DNA of 64,000 nucleotides, taken from Draconibacterium orientale (GTDB lineage Bacteria > Bacteroidota > Bacteroidia > Bacteroidales > Prolixibacteraceae). Under the pieces are notes generated by a model. The model had not been told where the DNA came from and made no database searches. It saw only the letters and a list, made by a program, of their open reading frames with translations. Shown piece after piece: positions 17,238 to 26,690 of the stretch. The position numbers were made by a program, and so were the translations under genes. Within the stretch, counting starts at the first letter, position 1, and every line of letters begins with the position of its first letter. Location of the stretch: assembly GCF_000626635.1 (NCBI RefSeq), contig NZ_CP007451.1, positions 1,178,001-1,242,000 of the forward strand, written 5' to 3'.

Positions 17238-18869
17238 TTAATAACTTACCAATCCGGCAAGGGCATAAACCAAAGCAGCTTGCCAGTTTATGGCAATTTC
17301 GTTGTGGCTGTACGATTCCTGTTTGTCCACCCAATCGGTTGCTGAGTGGCCACCGCCAACCAGGTACCCCGGCCATGGCGCATCAATAGTATCGGCTCCC
17401 GAACGACGATCGTGCGGAAACATTGGCGGATTAATTCCCAAACCGGTAACATACGATCGGTTATAATAATTCTTTCCGAAAATATGATCGACAATACCGA
17501 TAGCCGTTTGTTTGTATTTTGAGTTGGGCTGAATACGATTGGCCACCTGCAGGTTTACCGTTTGGCGGGCAACAGTTCCGTTGCAACCCCAGTAATACCT
17601 GCCGGCAAGAGCACGCGAATACACATCAGCTTCTCCCTTTTCTACCAAAGCATCGGCGTTGGCAATGATGTTTTTCTTTATTGTAGCTTCTGCTTCCGGA
17701 TTTTTTCCTTTGCGCGAAGAAAGTGCATAGGTGTACATCGCCAGGTTCGACACATTTGACCAGTCCCAGTTTTCCTGAATTTTATAATCAAAGGCTGCTG
17801 CACGCTTTTCAAAATCGCGCAAACAGCTTTCGTCGCCGGTAGTTGCCCATAACTCGGCAGCTGCCCACAACCGATCGTCCTCATCTTTCGACTGGTATCC
17901 TCCGGTGCGGAAATCACCCTGTTCAAAACGTTTGTATTCCGGATTTTCCTGCAGAAAACGATAACTCACCCACGCTGCATCCAAACATTTTTTCGCATAA
18001 GCGTCATCGTACGATTTAAAGTAGCGGGCAGCCATAGCCATTATTCCCACAAAATCGGCTGTTGCCGCCGAGCTCCATTCGGTAAAATAGCGTTTAGCAT
18101 CATTATCGCAGGCCATTATAAAACCTGAAAAGTTCTTGCGCGTTAGTTTATGCGACACTCTGCCCGAGCCATCGGGATATTGCATTTTTAAAATCCAGTC
18201 GGTTTCCCATTTCAGCTCCTGCAGAAAATCGGGAAATCCGGGTGCCGTTTCAGGAATATCCAAATCCATTCTTTCCAACTGCGGTTGAAAATGATCCCAG
18301 GCATAAAACAGAACGCCCAATGAAATTCCAGCGTTCACCACATATTTTCCATGGTCGCCGGCATCGTGCCAGCCGCCTGTTCCATCACGTTTCGATCCTT
18401 TCTTTCCGATATAATCTTCGTAGGCATCATTCAAATGACACGCATCCTGATGATAGTGATTACCTGCAAATTCGCCGTCAACAGCCATGCCACAGCGCCA
18501 CAAATAAAAAGCGCGCATACTTGTTTCTGCTGCAAAATTAAAGGCATCGTTTGCAATTTTGAATTCATCCGACTTTCCCACTCCGGGTACTTCCAGGTAG
18601 TAGTCGCCCGGTTTTTTGAAATCTGTGAAATCAATTTTCCATACTTCCTGATCTACATCCTTCTGATAGTTTGGGCCAGTAGTTTCTCCTTCAAAAACTA
18701 CGTCTCCGGTAGAAACAGAAACAAGATGAAATGAACTACAGGATTGTGGAACAACAGCCGTTTTGGGGCCATCAGTTAAAAAACCAAGCGAGTTTAGATG
18801 GATGTTTTGTGCGAAAATTGTTTGTACAATGCTCATCAAGACAAGCACTATTAGAACAGGCTTTTTCAT
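17238..18869 (-). CDS. Secreted glycoside hydrolase family 9 (endoglucanase-like)
   Basis: An inverting beta-glycosidase of the cellulase type, 543 residues. A signal peptide covers residues 1-20 (ending TIFAQ), then a CelD-type immunoglobulin-like domain to about residue 105, then the (alpha/alpha)6 barrel. The catalytic base pair is in GGWHDAGDHGKY (Asp169, Asp172). The acid is Glu524 in SHNEIAINWQAAL, and PHDRRSGAD precedes it as in other GH9 enzymes. It lacks a recognisable carbohydrate-binding module and has no SusC/SusD neighbour, so it is not in a classical polysaccharide utilisation locus. Beta-1,4- or mixed-linkage glucan is the likely substrate. Confidence 0.9.
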   Translation of the reverse strand: MKKPVLIVLVLMSIVQTIFAQNIHLNSLGFLTDGPKTAVVPQSCSSFHLVSVSTGDVVFEGETTGPNYQKDVDQEVWKIDFTDFKKPGDYYLEVPGVGKSDEFKIANDAFNFAAETSMRAFYLWRCGMAVDGEFAGNHYHQDACHLNDAYEDYIGKKGSKRDGTGGWHDAGDHGKYVVNAGISLGVLFYAWDHFQPQLERMDLDIPETAPGFPDFLQELKWETDWILKMQYPDGSGRVSHKLTRKNFSGFIMACDNDAKRYFTEWSSAATADFVGIMAMAARYFKSYDDAYAKKCLDAAWVSYRFLQENPEYKRFEQGDFRTGGYQSKDEDDRLWAAAELWATTGDESCLRDFEKRAAAFDYKIQENWDWSNVSNLAMYTYALSSRKGKNPEAEATIKKNIIANADALVEKGEADVYSRALAGRYYWGCNGTVARQTVNLQVANRIQPNSKYKQTAIGIVDHIFGKNYYNRSYVTGLGINPPMFPHDRRSGADTIDAPWPGYLVGGGHSATDWVDKQESYSHNEIAINWQAALVYALAGLVSY

Positions 18870-19017
18870 TTTGTGGTTTTATTGATTTAGACTGCTAAGA
18901 TATGAAATTAGCTTATTGTTTGAAAGACAGGGTGTGTGATACAAGCTTACAGTTTGCTTCGCTCCTCCGGCTGCAAGGCTGAAAAAGGTAAACTGAATTT
19001 TTTGAATTAATTGACAA

Positions 19018-19048
19018 GACCTTCAAGGTTTTTTAAACCTTGAAGGTC
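19018..19048. repeat. 14-bp-stem hairpin (GACCTTCAAGGTTT)
   Basis: A perfect 14-bp stem with a TTT loop, GACCTTCAAGGTTT / AAACCTTGAAGGTC. It is REP-like and upstream of the GH9 gene in a 626-bp gene-free block. Confidence 0.7.
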
Positions 19049-19066
19049 TGATTTAGAAAACGCACC

Positions 19067-19208
19067 AAAGTGATAGCCTCACCAAAAGTGAGACCATCAC
19101 CAAGCTGTAAAAAACACTAAAGTCCGGGGCTGTATTCATTAAGTATATACAGCCCCCGACTCTCTTTTTAGACGCAATTTAACAGCGGTTACAAACCGCT
19201 AATCCCAA
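19067..19208. repeat. Duplicated about 140-bp module, copy 1
   Basis: This copy holds a 31-bp GTGA/TCAC element (19070-19100), a long hairpin AGTC-GGGGCTGTAT / ATACAGCCCC-GACT (19121-19161) and AGCGGTT/AACCGCT (19184-19200). The same three modules in the same order recur 235 bp downstream. Confidence 0.8.
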
Positions 19209-19301
19209 AAATTATTCTGCGCAAATCAGCGAAATCTGCAAGCAATCTCTTTCAGCGAAAATCAAAAAAATCAGTGTTATCAGCGTTCCAACCAGTTTTA
19301 A

Positions 19302-19446
19302 CAAGTGATAGCCTCACCAGGAGTGAGACCATCACCAAGCTGTAAAAAACGCTAAAGTCCGGGGCTGTATTCATTACATCGATACAGCCCCGGACTCTCA
19401 TTTTAGGCGCAATTTAACAGCGGTTACAAACCGCTAATCCCGAAAA
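19302..19446. repeat. Duplicated about 140-bp module, copy 2
   Basis: A near-identical direct repeat of 19067-19208. The 31-bp element is at 19305-19335 and a perfect 15-bp-stem hairpin (AGTCCGGGGCTGTAT) at 19356-19396. A further lone 31-bp element follows at 19455-19485, next to the yifB stop. Confidence 0.8.
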
Positions 19447-19454
19447 ATTCCAAA

Positions 19455-19485
19455 GTGATATCCTCACTTGGAGTGATACCATCAC
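19455..19485. repeat. 31-bp double-dyad GTGA/TCAC element, copy D
   Basis: GTGATATCCTCAC then GAGTGATACCATCAC, the same symmetric layout as the copies at 11423, 19070 and 19305, 10 bp from the yifB stop. Confidence 0.7.
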
Positions 19486-19495
19486 CAGAGAGTGG

Positions 19496-21034
19496 TTACC
19501 CACCCCAGTTCTCGCGGTCCAGACTACGGTAATGAATGGCTTCCGAAAGATGGTCGGCCTGCACATTTTCTTGCCCGTCGAGGTCGGCAATGGTGCGCGA
19601 TACCTTTAAAATCCTGTCGTAAGCACGGGCAGATAGACCAAGCCGGTCCATGGCATTTTTAATCAGGTTATTGCTTTCATTGTCGAGCACCACATATTCG
19701 CGTATCAGTTTCGAGGTCATTTGTGCATTGGCATAAACCCCCTGATGTTCCGCAAAACGTTTCTCCTGAATTTTCCGGGCAGCTAAAACCCGCTCGCGAA
19801 CGGCTTCACTATTCTCCGATGACTCCATCTCCGACAATTTTTTGAAAGGTACGGGAACAACTTCCAGGTGAATATCTATACGGTCGAGCAGTGGCCCCGA
19901 GATTTTATTGAGGTATTTCTGCACCACTCCCGGAGCACAAACGCACTCTTTTGTGGGGTGATTGTAATACCCGCACGGACACGGATTCATGGAAGCCACC
20001 AGCATAAAACTTGCAGGATATTCAACCGAAAACTTGGCGCGCGAGATGGTAATATTCCGGTCTTCCAGCGGCTGGCGCATCACTTCGAGCACCGTTCGTT
20101 TAAACTCCGGAAGTTCATCCAAAAACAAAACTCCATTGTGAGCCAAACTGATTTCCCCCGGCTGGGGATAGTTTCCTCCGCCAACCAGCGCCACGTCGGA
20201 AATTGTATGGTGAGGCGATCGGAAAGGCCGCTTTGTCATTAACGAAGCATCTTTATCGATCTTCCCAACCACCGAATGAATCTTAGTGGTTTCCAGCGCT
20301 TCTTTTAGCGAAAACGGTGGTAATACTGTAGGAATTCGTTTTGCCAGCATGGTCTTTCCCGATCCTGGCGGGCCAACCAAAATGATATTGTGACTTCCTG
20401 CGGCTGCAATCTCCAAAGCCCGTTTTACATTTTCCTGTCCTTTTACATCCGAAAAATCGAGCGGATTGTTATTTACTTGCGCATAAAACTCGGCCCGGGT
20501 ATCGATTACCGTTTGCTCCAGACGACCTTCGTTGTTTAAAAAGTCGATTACTTCCCTGATATTTTCCGCACCATATACTTTTAAACGATCAACAACAGCC
20601 GCTTCGCGTGCATTTTGTTTAGGCAGGATAAATCCCTCAAATTCCTCTTTTCGTGCATTAATAGCAATGGGTAAAACGCCTTTTATGGGTTGCAAAGTTC
20701 CGTCGAGCGAGAGTTCGCCCATTAACACATACTTTGACAGTTTATCGTGATTTATCTGCCCCGATGCAGCCAAAACAGCGGCAGCCAGCGGCAAATCGTA
20801 GGCCGATCCTTCTTTGCGGATATCGGCCGGAGCCATGTTAATAATGATTTTCTTTTTGGGCCATTTGTAGCCGTTTAAACGAAGGGCAGATTCAATGCGT
20901 TGCTGACTTTCTTTCACAGCACTGTCGGGCAAACCAACAAGCAGGAATTTAATTCCGGTGGTTACATCAACTTCAATGGTAATGGTTGTGGCATCGATTC
21001 CGAAAACTGCGCTTCCGAAGGTTTTAACTAACAT
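19496..21034 (-). CDS. YifB/ComM-family magnesium chelatase-like AAA+ ATPase
   Basis: A 512-residue protein with an N-terminal Lon-protease-like (ChlI) domain and a central AAA+ domain. The Walker A is GPPGSGKT at residues 221-228, the Walker B region LFLDELPEF, and a Cys-rich insert, CPCGYYNHPTKECVC, may bind metal. A C-terminal Mg-chelatase domain follows. The homologue ComM acts as a branch-migration helicase in natural transformation; that role here is by homology only. It is the last of a leftward run dnaE-trxA-DUF58-yifB. Confidence 0.93.
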   Translation of the reverse strand: MLVKTFGSAVFGIDATTITIEVDVTTGIKFLLVGLPDSAVKESQQRIESALRLNGYKWPKKKIIINMAPADIRKEGSAYDLPLAAAVLAASGQINHDKLSKYVLMGELSLDGTLQPIKGVLPIAINARKEEFEGFILPKQNAREAAVVDRLKVYGAENIREVIDFLNNEGRLEQTVIDTRAEFYAQVNNNPLDFSDVKGQENVKRALEIAAAGSHNIILVGPPGSGKTMLAKRIPTVLPPFSLKEALETTKIHSVVGKIDKDASLMTKRPFRSPHHTISDVALVGGGNYPQPGEISLAHNGVLFLDELPEFKRTVLEVMRQPLEDRNITISRAKFSVEYPASFMLVASMNPCPCGYYNHPTKECVCAPGVVQKYLNKISGPLLDRIDIHLEVVPVPFKKLSEMESSENSEAVRERVLAARKIQEKRFAEHQGVYANAQMTSKLIREYVVLDNESNNLIKNAMDRLGLSARAYDRILKVSRTIADLDGQENVQADHLSEAIHYRSLDRENWGG

Positions 21035-21112
21035 AAACGGAAATTAGTTTAATATTAGCTAAATATAGTAAAAAGCGCTGAATTTTAAAAGGTTAGTTTT
21101 AGCAAGTGTTAC

Positions 21113-22069
21113 TTAGTACAGTTTTTTACGCTTCACCAGATACGAAAACAAAACTTCCTTAAAATCTTTGTTGATGTCGGCTTCGACTAAATCGATCTGG
21201 TATTGCCCGCACCTTACTTTCAGGTCGTTGAAATACGCGCTAACCGTATTGGTGTAGTGTTGTTTTACTTCCGAGGGATTAAACTTCACCACCTGGCCGC
21301 TCTCCAAATCAACAAACTTGTGCGGACGGTTACTAAATTCAAATTCACGCTCCAACGAATGATCGGTTACATGAAAAAGAATCACCTCGTGTTTGTTGTA
21401 GCGCAAGTGTTGAAGCGCAGAAAACAACTCCTCGTTTTTCGAGCTGTCGAGCATGTCGCTGAAAATAATTACCAGCGAACGTTTATGAATATTCTCGGCA
21501 ATTTGATGCAATACCTGCGTGGTGTTGGTAGTTTTTCGTAACCCGGCATTTTCGGGCTGAATAAGCTCCGACAGTTTTCCGTACATTACCTCGGCATTTA
21601 CCGATGAAATTCGTGGCGAAGAATGGAACTCTATTTCGTCGGAAAAAAGTGTGAGACCAACGGCATCGCGCTGTTTACGCATCAGGTAAATTAACGCAGC
21701 CGCGGTGTAAACCGAGAAAGCCAGTTTGTTGTGTAAATGCTTTTTGCCTTTTGTGTAAGGGAACAACATGGATGAAGAAGTATCGACAACCAACTGACAG
21801 CGCAGGTTGGTTTCTTCTTCGTATTGTTTTACAAAAAGCTTGTCGGTGCGCGCAAACAATTTCCAATCGACGTGCTTGGTCGATTCGCCCTGGTTATACA
21901 AGCGGTGCTCGGCAAATTCAACCGAAAATCCATGAAACGGACTTCGGTGCAGGCCGGTTATAAAACCTTCAACAACCTCGTGAGCCACCAGCCCCAGGTT
22001 GTCAAAACGGTGAAATTGTTCTATGTCGATGAGGTTCTTCAAAATGATGATAAAAAAGAAAACTGTCAT
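21113..22069 (-). CDS. DUF58 protein (VWA-like)
   Basis: A 318-residue member of the DUF58 family, often encoded with MoxR ATPases and von Willebrand A proteins. The core GLHRSPFHGFSVEFAEHRLY then DWKLFARTDKLFVKQYEEET is diagnostic, and the MIDAS-like DTSSSM follows. The start is uncertain: the only ATG (22067-22069) lies inside an inverted-repeat element, and the usual family start would fall near IDIEQF, where a TTG at 22040-22042 is available. No moxR gene is adjacent, which is unusual for this family. Confidence 0.85.
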   Translation of the reverse strand: MTVFFFIIILKNLIDIEQFHRFDNLGLVAHEVVEGFITGLHRSPFHGFSVEFAEHRLYNQGESTKHVDWKLFARTDKLFVKQYEEETNLRCQLVVDTSSSMLFPYTKGKKHLHNKLAFSVYTAAALIYLMRKQRDAVGLTLFSDEIEFHSSPRISSVNAEVMYGKLSELIQPENAGLRKTTNTTQVLHQIAENIHKRSLVIIFSDMLDSSKNEELFSALQHLRYNKHEVILFHVTDHSLEREFEFSNRPHKFVDLESGQVVKFNPSEVKQHYTNTVSAYFNDLKVRCGQYQIDLVEADINKDFKEVLFSYLVKRKKLY

Positions 22070-22138
22070 TTCGGAGATGGGAAAAGGTCACTCTCTAATC
22101 AAGAGATTTCTTCTCGCCTACTCGTCGAAATGACAGTT
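22061..22138. repeat. 78-bp MITE-like element with 13-bp terminal inverted repeats
   Basis: Perfect 13-bp ends AACTGTCATTTCG / CGAAATGACAGTT enclose a core with a GAGA-rich hairpin. It fills the gap between trxA and the DUF58 gene and supplies the only ATG in frame for the latter. Confidence 0.75.
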
Positions 22139-22149
22139 CAATAAAAATG

Positions 22150-22470
22150 CTAATACAGCAGCGCGTTTAGCTTGTCAACAAAAGCTTGTTTTGGAGCAGC
22201 ACCAACTTGCTTGTCAACCACTTCGCCGTTTTTCACAAACAATACTGTAGGAATGTTTCTGATTCCGTATTTCATTGCAACATCCTGGTTGTTGTCAACA
22301 TCAACTTTGCCGATTACTGCTTTGCCTTCGTACTCCGCCGACATTTCTTCAACGATGGGTGCAATCATTCTACAAGGGCCACACCAAACTGCCCAAAAAT
22401 CGATCATCACCGGTTTGTCTGAATTCATTACCAATTCTTCAAAATTGGCATCTGTAATTTCTAAAGCCAT
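22150..22470 (-). CDS. trxA: Thioredoxin
   Basis: A 106-residue thioredoxin, a cytoplasmic dithiol reductant for ribonucleotide reductase, methionine sulfoxide reductase and similar targets. The active site is Cys30-Gly-Pro-Cys33 in FWAVWCGPCRMIAP. The conserved cis-Pro lies in NIPTVLFVKNG. It has no signal peptide. It lies 46 bp after dnaE and is probably co-transcribed. Confidence 0.95.
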   Translation of the reverse strand: MALEITDANFEELVMNSDKPVMIDFWAVWCGPCRMIAPIVEEMSAEYEGKAVIGKVDVDNNQDVAMKYGIRNIPTVLFVKNGEVVDKQVGAAPKQAFVDKLNALLY

Positions 22471-22516
22471 ATTATTATCTTTTTATTGTTGTATATCGTT
22501 TCTCTTATCTGCAAAA

Positions 22517-25500
22517 CTAATTAATTCTGTAAGTCATTTCCGGTTGCTCATCAAAAAAGTTCAGAAAACCATCCAAAGGATTTACCCTTGTTGTTCTTGA
22601 AAACATTTCAATGTACATATTGTTCTCAGTATCAAAAACATTAAACTTTAGCAGAGCTTTTCCCTTGTATTCTCCGGCCATCTCGTCAACGCGTTTTACG
22701 AAATCTTCGGTCAGGGCTTTTAGCGGCACGTTAATGGTTAAACTTTTAATGTACTTTTCGCGCACATCGTCGAGTAGCTCAATACTGTTCACTTTGTACT
22801 CGTAAAAATCGCTGTTAAAACGCTGCTTCACCGTACCTCTTACCATGATAAAAATTCCGACTTTACAGAACTTACTGAAGTTTACATAGTCGTTTCCAAA
22901 GAAGAAAAGTTCTTTCGAATCGGTGTAATCGGTCAGGGTCATAACGGCATACATATTTCCGTTTTTTGACTGTCCTTCGCGCGCCGCCGTAACCATTCCT
23001 CCAAAGGTAAAGTCTTTCCCCTGGTATTTCGAGATATCATTATTCAGGTCTTTCAGCGCCACTTCTCTTGAGCAGAAATTGGTGATCTCCAACCGGTAAT
23101 CATCCAGGGGATGTGCGGTGAGGTAAATACCAATCAGGTTCTTCTCTTTCTCCAGCATTATGAGCTTTGCCCATTCATCCACTTTTGGGATTGGCGGCTT
23201 TTGAATGTCCTGTCCGCCTCCCATTCCGCCGAACAAACTTTGCTGTGCACTTTGTGCTTCCAACTGAACGCGGTTGCCATAGCGAATTAGTTTTTCGATA
23301 AAATTGGTGTCGTCGTTTTCATTTTCGCCGGCAAAAAAGCAACTGCGGTTTACTCCTTCCAGGTTGGTGAACGCTCCGGCCATAGCCAGTGCTTCGAGGT
23401 TCTTTTTGTTAACGGCCTGAAGACTTACGTGTTCCACCAAATCGTAAATGGTTTTAAAATGACCACGCTCGTTCCGCACATCAATAATATGCTGAACTGC
23501 ACCAGACCCAACCCCTTTAATGGCCCCCATTCCAAAGCGGATATCGCCTTCAGAATTGGCAGTAAATTTGATAAAACTTTCGTTAACATCCGGACCAAGA
23601 ACATTTAAGTTCATGCGTTTGCACTCGTTCATTAACTTGGTAATATCGACAATATTATTGAGGTTTCGGCTAAGGTTGGCCGCCATAAACTCGGCCGGGT
23701 AATGCGCTTTTAAAAAGCCTGTTTGGTACGCAATGTAAGCATAACAAACCGAGTGCGATTTGTTAAATGCATACGAAGCGAAGGCCTCCCAGTCTTTCCA
23801 TATTTTATTGATTACCTCGTCGGTCTGTTTTCCTTTGTTTTTGCATTCGTCAACAAACTGCCGGTTGGCTTTACAACCGTCAACAAACTTAACCTTAAGT
23901 TTTTCCATCACCGACATAATCTTCTTACCCATCGCTTTACGCAGCGTATCCGAGTCGCCACGGGTAAAGCCCGCCAGTAAACGCGAGAGTAACATCACTT
24001 GCTCCTGGAACACCGTAATACCGTAAGTATCGCTCAGGTATTCTTCCATCATCGGCACATCGTAATCCACTTTTTGTTTCCCGTGTTTACGGGCAATATA
24101 ATCAGGAATGTATTCCATTGGCCCCGGACGATACAGAGCGTTCATGGCCACCAGGTCTTCAAAGCGGTTAGGCTTCAAATCGCGCAGGTGTTTTTTCATT
24201 CCGTCCGATTCAAACTGGAAGATAGCCGTGGTTTCGCCCTGACTAAAAAGCTGAAAGGTCTTTTCATCATCGAGCGGAATATCATTTATCGGAACTTCAA
24301 TTCCTTTCGACAGCTTGATGTTTTCCAGACATTCTTTAATGATCGATAAGGTTTTTAGTCCCAGAAAGTCCATTTTCAGCAAGCCGATGTCTTCCACAAA
24401 ACGCCCGTCGTACTGTGTTGTCAGCAGATGTTCCTCGTCTTTGGTAGGCATCAACGGAATATGATCGGTCAGTGGATCACGACTAATCAGAATTCCACAG
24501 GCATGCACCCCGGTATTTCGTACCGAACCTTCGAGTTTCTCGGCATAATTCAGCGTATCAACAACCAAAGGAATAGGCGAATCTTTTTCCCGCGCCAGTT
24601 CAGGACTTTCTTTAAAAGCCTTTTTGAAACTCATTTTAGGGGCTTCGGGCACTAACTTGGCCAAACGATCTGCTTCGGGCAGGGGCAGTTTCAATACGCG
24701 GGCCACATCCCTGATGGACGACTTGGTCGCCATTGTTCCGAAAGTACAAATGTGAGCTACCTTATCCTTGCCATATTTATCAGTAACATAGTTAAGCACC
24801 TGTTGTCGTCCGTCATCATCAAAGTCGATATCAACATCGGGAAGCGATATACGGTCGGGATTCAGGAAACGCTCAAAAAGCAGGTCGTATTTAATCGGGT
24901 CGATGTTGGTAATTCCGGCGCAATACGATACTGCCGCACCGGCTGCCGAACCACGTCCAGGACCAACAAGAACGCCATTATCTTTTGCCCAGTTAATAAA
25001 GTCCTGCGTAATAAGGAAGTACCCCGGATAACCCATTGTTTTAATGGTATTCAGCTCGAAAATCAGGCGTTCTTCCACACTCTTCTCCAGCGGGTCGCCG
25101 TAACGTTCTTTTGCCCCTTCGAATGTAAGGTGCTCCAAAAATGCCGACTCCAGTTTTACACGAATTACCTTATCGTAACCGCCCAAACGTTCGAATGCCG
25201 AATCGCCAAATTCTTCGCGTAAATCAGCTTCTGAATATTTCTCCTTAAAACCTTCTTCTGTTCCAATTTCTTCAGGAATGGGGAACATGGGCATAATAGG
25301 CGCACAGTTCAGCTCAAAAGTCTCAATCTTTTCAGCAATTTCGTTGGTATTTGCCAGGGCCTCGGGAAGATCTTTAAAAAGTTCATTCATTTCAGCCTGC
25401 GTTTTAAACCACTCTTGTTTGGTGTAACGCATCCGGTTCGGATCATCGAAATCCTTACCGGTATTCAGGCAGATCAACAAATCATGCGCCTCCGCATCCG

Positions 25501-26164
25501 ATTCGTTCGTGAAGTGAATATCGTTGGTGGCAATTAATTTAACTCCCAATCTTTTAGCCAACGGAACCAATTGTTTGTTTACTTTTACCTGCCAATCGTA
25601 CACCTCTTCGCGCTCGCGTTGCGATTGCGCCGGATGCCGCATCAACTCGAGGTAATAATCATCGCCAAACAGTTTTTTATACCAAAGCACGGCGTCTTCG
25701 GCAGCCTGCATATTATTGGCCATTATATGTTGTGCAATCTCGCCTCCCAAACAGGCCGATGATGCAATCAGTCCTTCGTGATATTTCTCGAGCAACTCCT
25801 TATCAATACGCGGCTTGTAATAAAAACCGGCAGTGGTGGCTGTTGATATCAGCTTAATCAGATTAATGTAACCAACCCTGTTTTTTGCCAGCAGAATAAG
25901 GTGATGCCCCGAGCGGTCGACCTTATCGCGTTTATCATTAATTGTGCGTGCAGCCACATAAGTTTCACATCCTAAAATTGGCTTTATCTCAGCCTTCGAA
26001 CAGGCTGCATGAAACTCTTTAATACCGAACATTGTTCCGTGATCGGTTAAAGCCAAAGCCGGCATATTATCCGATTTAGCCTTGCCAACCAGATCGCTGA
26101 TGCTGGCAGCGCCATCGAGAATAGAGTATTGCGAGTGTACGTGTAAATGCGTAAATGGAACCAT
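22517..26164 (-). CDS. dnaE: DNA polymerase III alpha subunit
   Basis: The replicative polymerase subunit. I place the start at the ATG 26162-26164, giving MVPFTHLHVHSQYSILDGA, which begins the PHP domain as in homologues (1215 residues); an upstream in-frame ATG at 26200 would add 12 hydrophobic residues. The PHP motifs HLHVHSQYS and ALTDHGTMFG, the catalytic acidic motif LPDVDIDFDDDGR, the finger segment GRGSAAGAAVSYC and a C-terminal OB-fold region (FTFGGMVTAAREGQSKNGNM) are all visible. The length suits an intact chromosomal copy. Confidence 0.96.
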   Translation of the reverse strand: MVPFTHLHVHSQYSILDGAASISDLVGKAKSDNMPALALTDHGTMFGIKEFHAACSKAEIKPILGCETYVAARTINDKRDKVDRSGHHLILLAKNRVGYINLIKLISTATTAGFYYKPRIDKELLEKYHEGLIASSACLGGEIAQHIMANNMQAAEDAVLWYKKLFGDDYYLELMRHPAQSQREREEVYDWQVKVNKQLVPLAKRLGVKLIATNDIHFTNESDAEAHDLLICLNTGKDFDDPNRMRYTKQEWFKTQAEMNELFKDLPEALANTNEIAEKIETFELNCAPIMPMFPIPEEIGTEEGFKEKYSEADLREEFGDSAFERLGGYDKVIRVKLESAFLEHLTFEGAKERYGDPLEKSVEERLIFELNTIKTMGYPGYFLITQDFINWAKDNGVLVGPGRGSAAGAAVSYCAGITNIDPIKYDLLFERFLNPDRISLPDVDIDFDDDGRQQVLNYVTDKYGKDKVAHICTFGTMATKSSIRDVARVLKLPLPEADRLAKLVPEAPKMSFKKAFKESPELAREKDSPIPLVVDTLNYAEKLEGSVRNTGVHACGILISRDPLTDHIPLMPTKDEEHLLTTQYDGRFVEDIGLLKMDFLGLKTLSIIKECLENIKLSKGIEVPINDIPLDDEKTFQLFSQGETTAIFQFESDGMKKHLRDLKPNRFEDLVAMNALYRPGPMEYIPDYIARKHGKQKVDYDVPMMEEYLSDTYGITVFQEQVMLLSRLLAGFTRGDSDTLRKAMGKKIMSVMEKLKVKFVDGCKANRQFVDECKNKGKQTDEVINKIWKDWEAFASYAFNKSHSVCYAYIAYQTGFLKAHYPAEFMAANLSRNLNNIVDITKLMNECKRMNLNVLGPDVNESFIKFTANSEGDIRFGMGAIKGVGSGAVQHIIDVRNERGHFKTIYDLVEHVSLQAVNKKNLEALAMAGAFTNLEGVNRSCFFAGENENDDTNFIEKLIRYGNRVQLEAQSAQQSLFGGMGGGQDIQKPPIPKVDEWAKLIMLEKEKNLIGIYLTAHPLDDYRLEITNFCSREVALKDLNNDISKYQGKDFTFGGMVTAAREGQSKNGNMYAVMTLTDYTDSKELFFFGNDYVNFSKFCKVGIFIMVRGTVKQRFNSDFYEYKVNSIELLDDVREKYIKSLTINVPLKALTEDFVKRVDEMAGEYKGKALLKFNVFDTENNMYIEMFSRTTRVNPLDGFLNFFDEQPEMTYRIN

Positions 26165-26253
26165 AAAAACTGTGCTAAAAAAAGTTTTTAAAGATACCAA
26201 TTCTCTCCCCCTTATGCAGGAGATGTTAATAATTTTTGATGGAATTTTTGGAG

Positions 26254-26287
26254 CAAAAAAAGCCCCGATGCTTCGATCGGGACTTCT
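26254..26287 (-). terminator. Intrinsic terminator of greA-hit
   Basis: On the minus strand AGTCCCGAT pairs with ATCGGGGCT (one G-T pair) over a 6-base loop and is followed by seven Ts, directly after the HIT stop. Confidence 0.8.
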
Positions 26288-26289
26288 TT

Positions 26290-26685
26290 CTAGTCAATAT
26301 TTTCGGCGATGAGCTTTGCCAGTTGTTCCATCTCCCCGGGAGGGAATTGGGTTTTGTCGGCAAAATTCAGCAAATCGTGTTCGCTTTGCATGGGCACCAA
26401 ATGAATGTGTGCATGCGGTACCTCGAGACCCAAAACCATTACCCCTACTTTTCTACAGGGAACAGCTTTTTCTAATCCTTTGGCAACTTTTTTGGCAAAC
26501 ATTTGCAAACCTGCGTAGGTTTCATCATCCAAATCAAAAAGGTAGTCTACCTCTTTTTTCGGAATTACCAAAGTATGCCCCTTTGCTGTTGGAAAGATAT
26601 CGAGAAATGCAAAATAATTCTCGTCCTCAGCTACTTTGTATGAAGGGATCTCACCATTGATAATTTTTGTAAAAATGCTTGCCAT
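26290..26685 (-). CDS. HIT-family nucleotide hydrolase
   Basis: A 131-residue histidine-triad protein of the HinT/Fhit superfamily, which cleaves nucleoside phosphoramidates or dinucleotide polyphosphates. The triad is His91, His93 and His95 in PHAHIHLVPM, and the N-terminal SIFTKIINGEIPSYKV is typical of the HinT branch. It starts 5 bp after greA, so the two form an operon. The physiological substrate is unknown. Confidence 0.92.
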   Translation of the reverse strand: MASIFTKIINGEIPSYKVAEDENYFAFLDIFPTAKGHTLVIPKKEVDYLFDLDDETYAGLQMFAKKVAKGLEKAVPCRKVGVMVLGLEVPHAHIHLVPMQSEHDLLNFADKTQFPPGEMEQLAKLIAENID

Positions 26686-26690
26686 GATTC

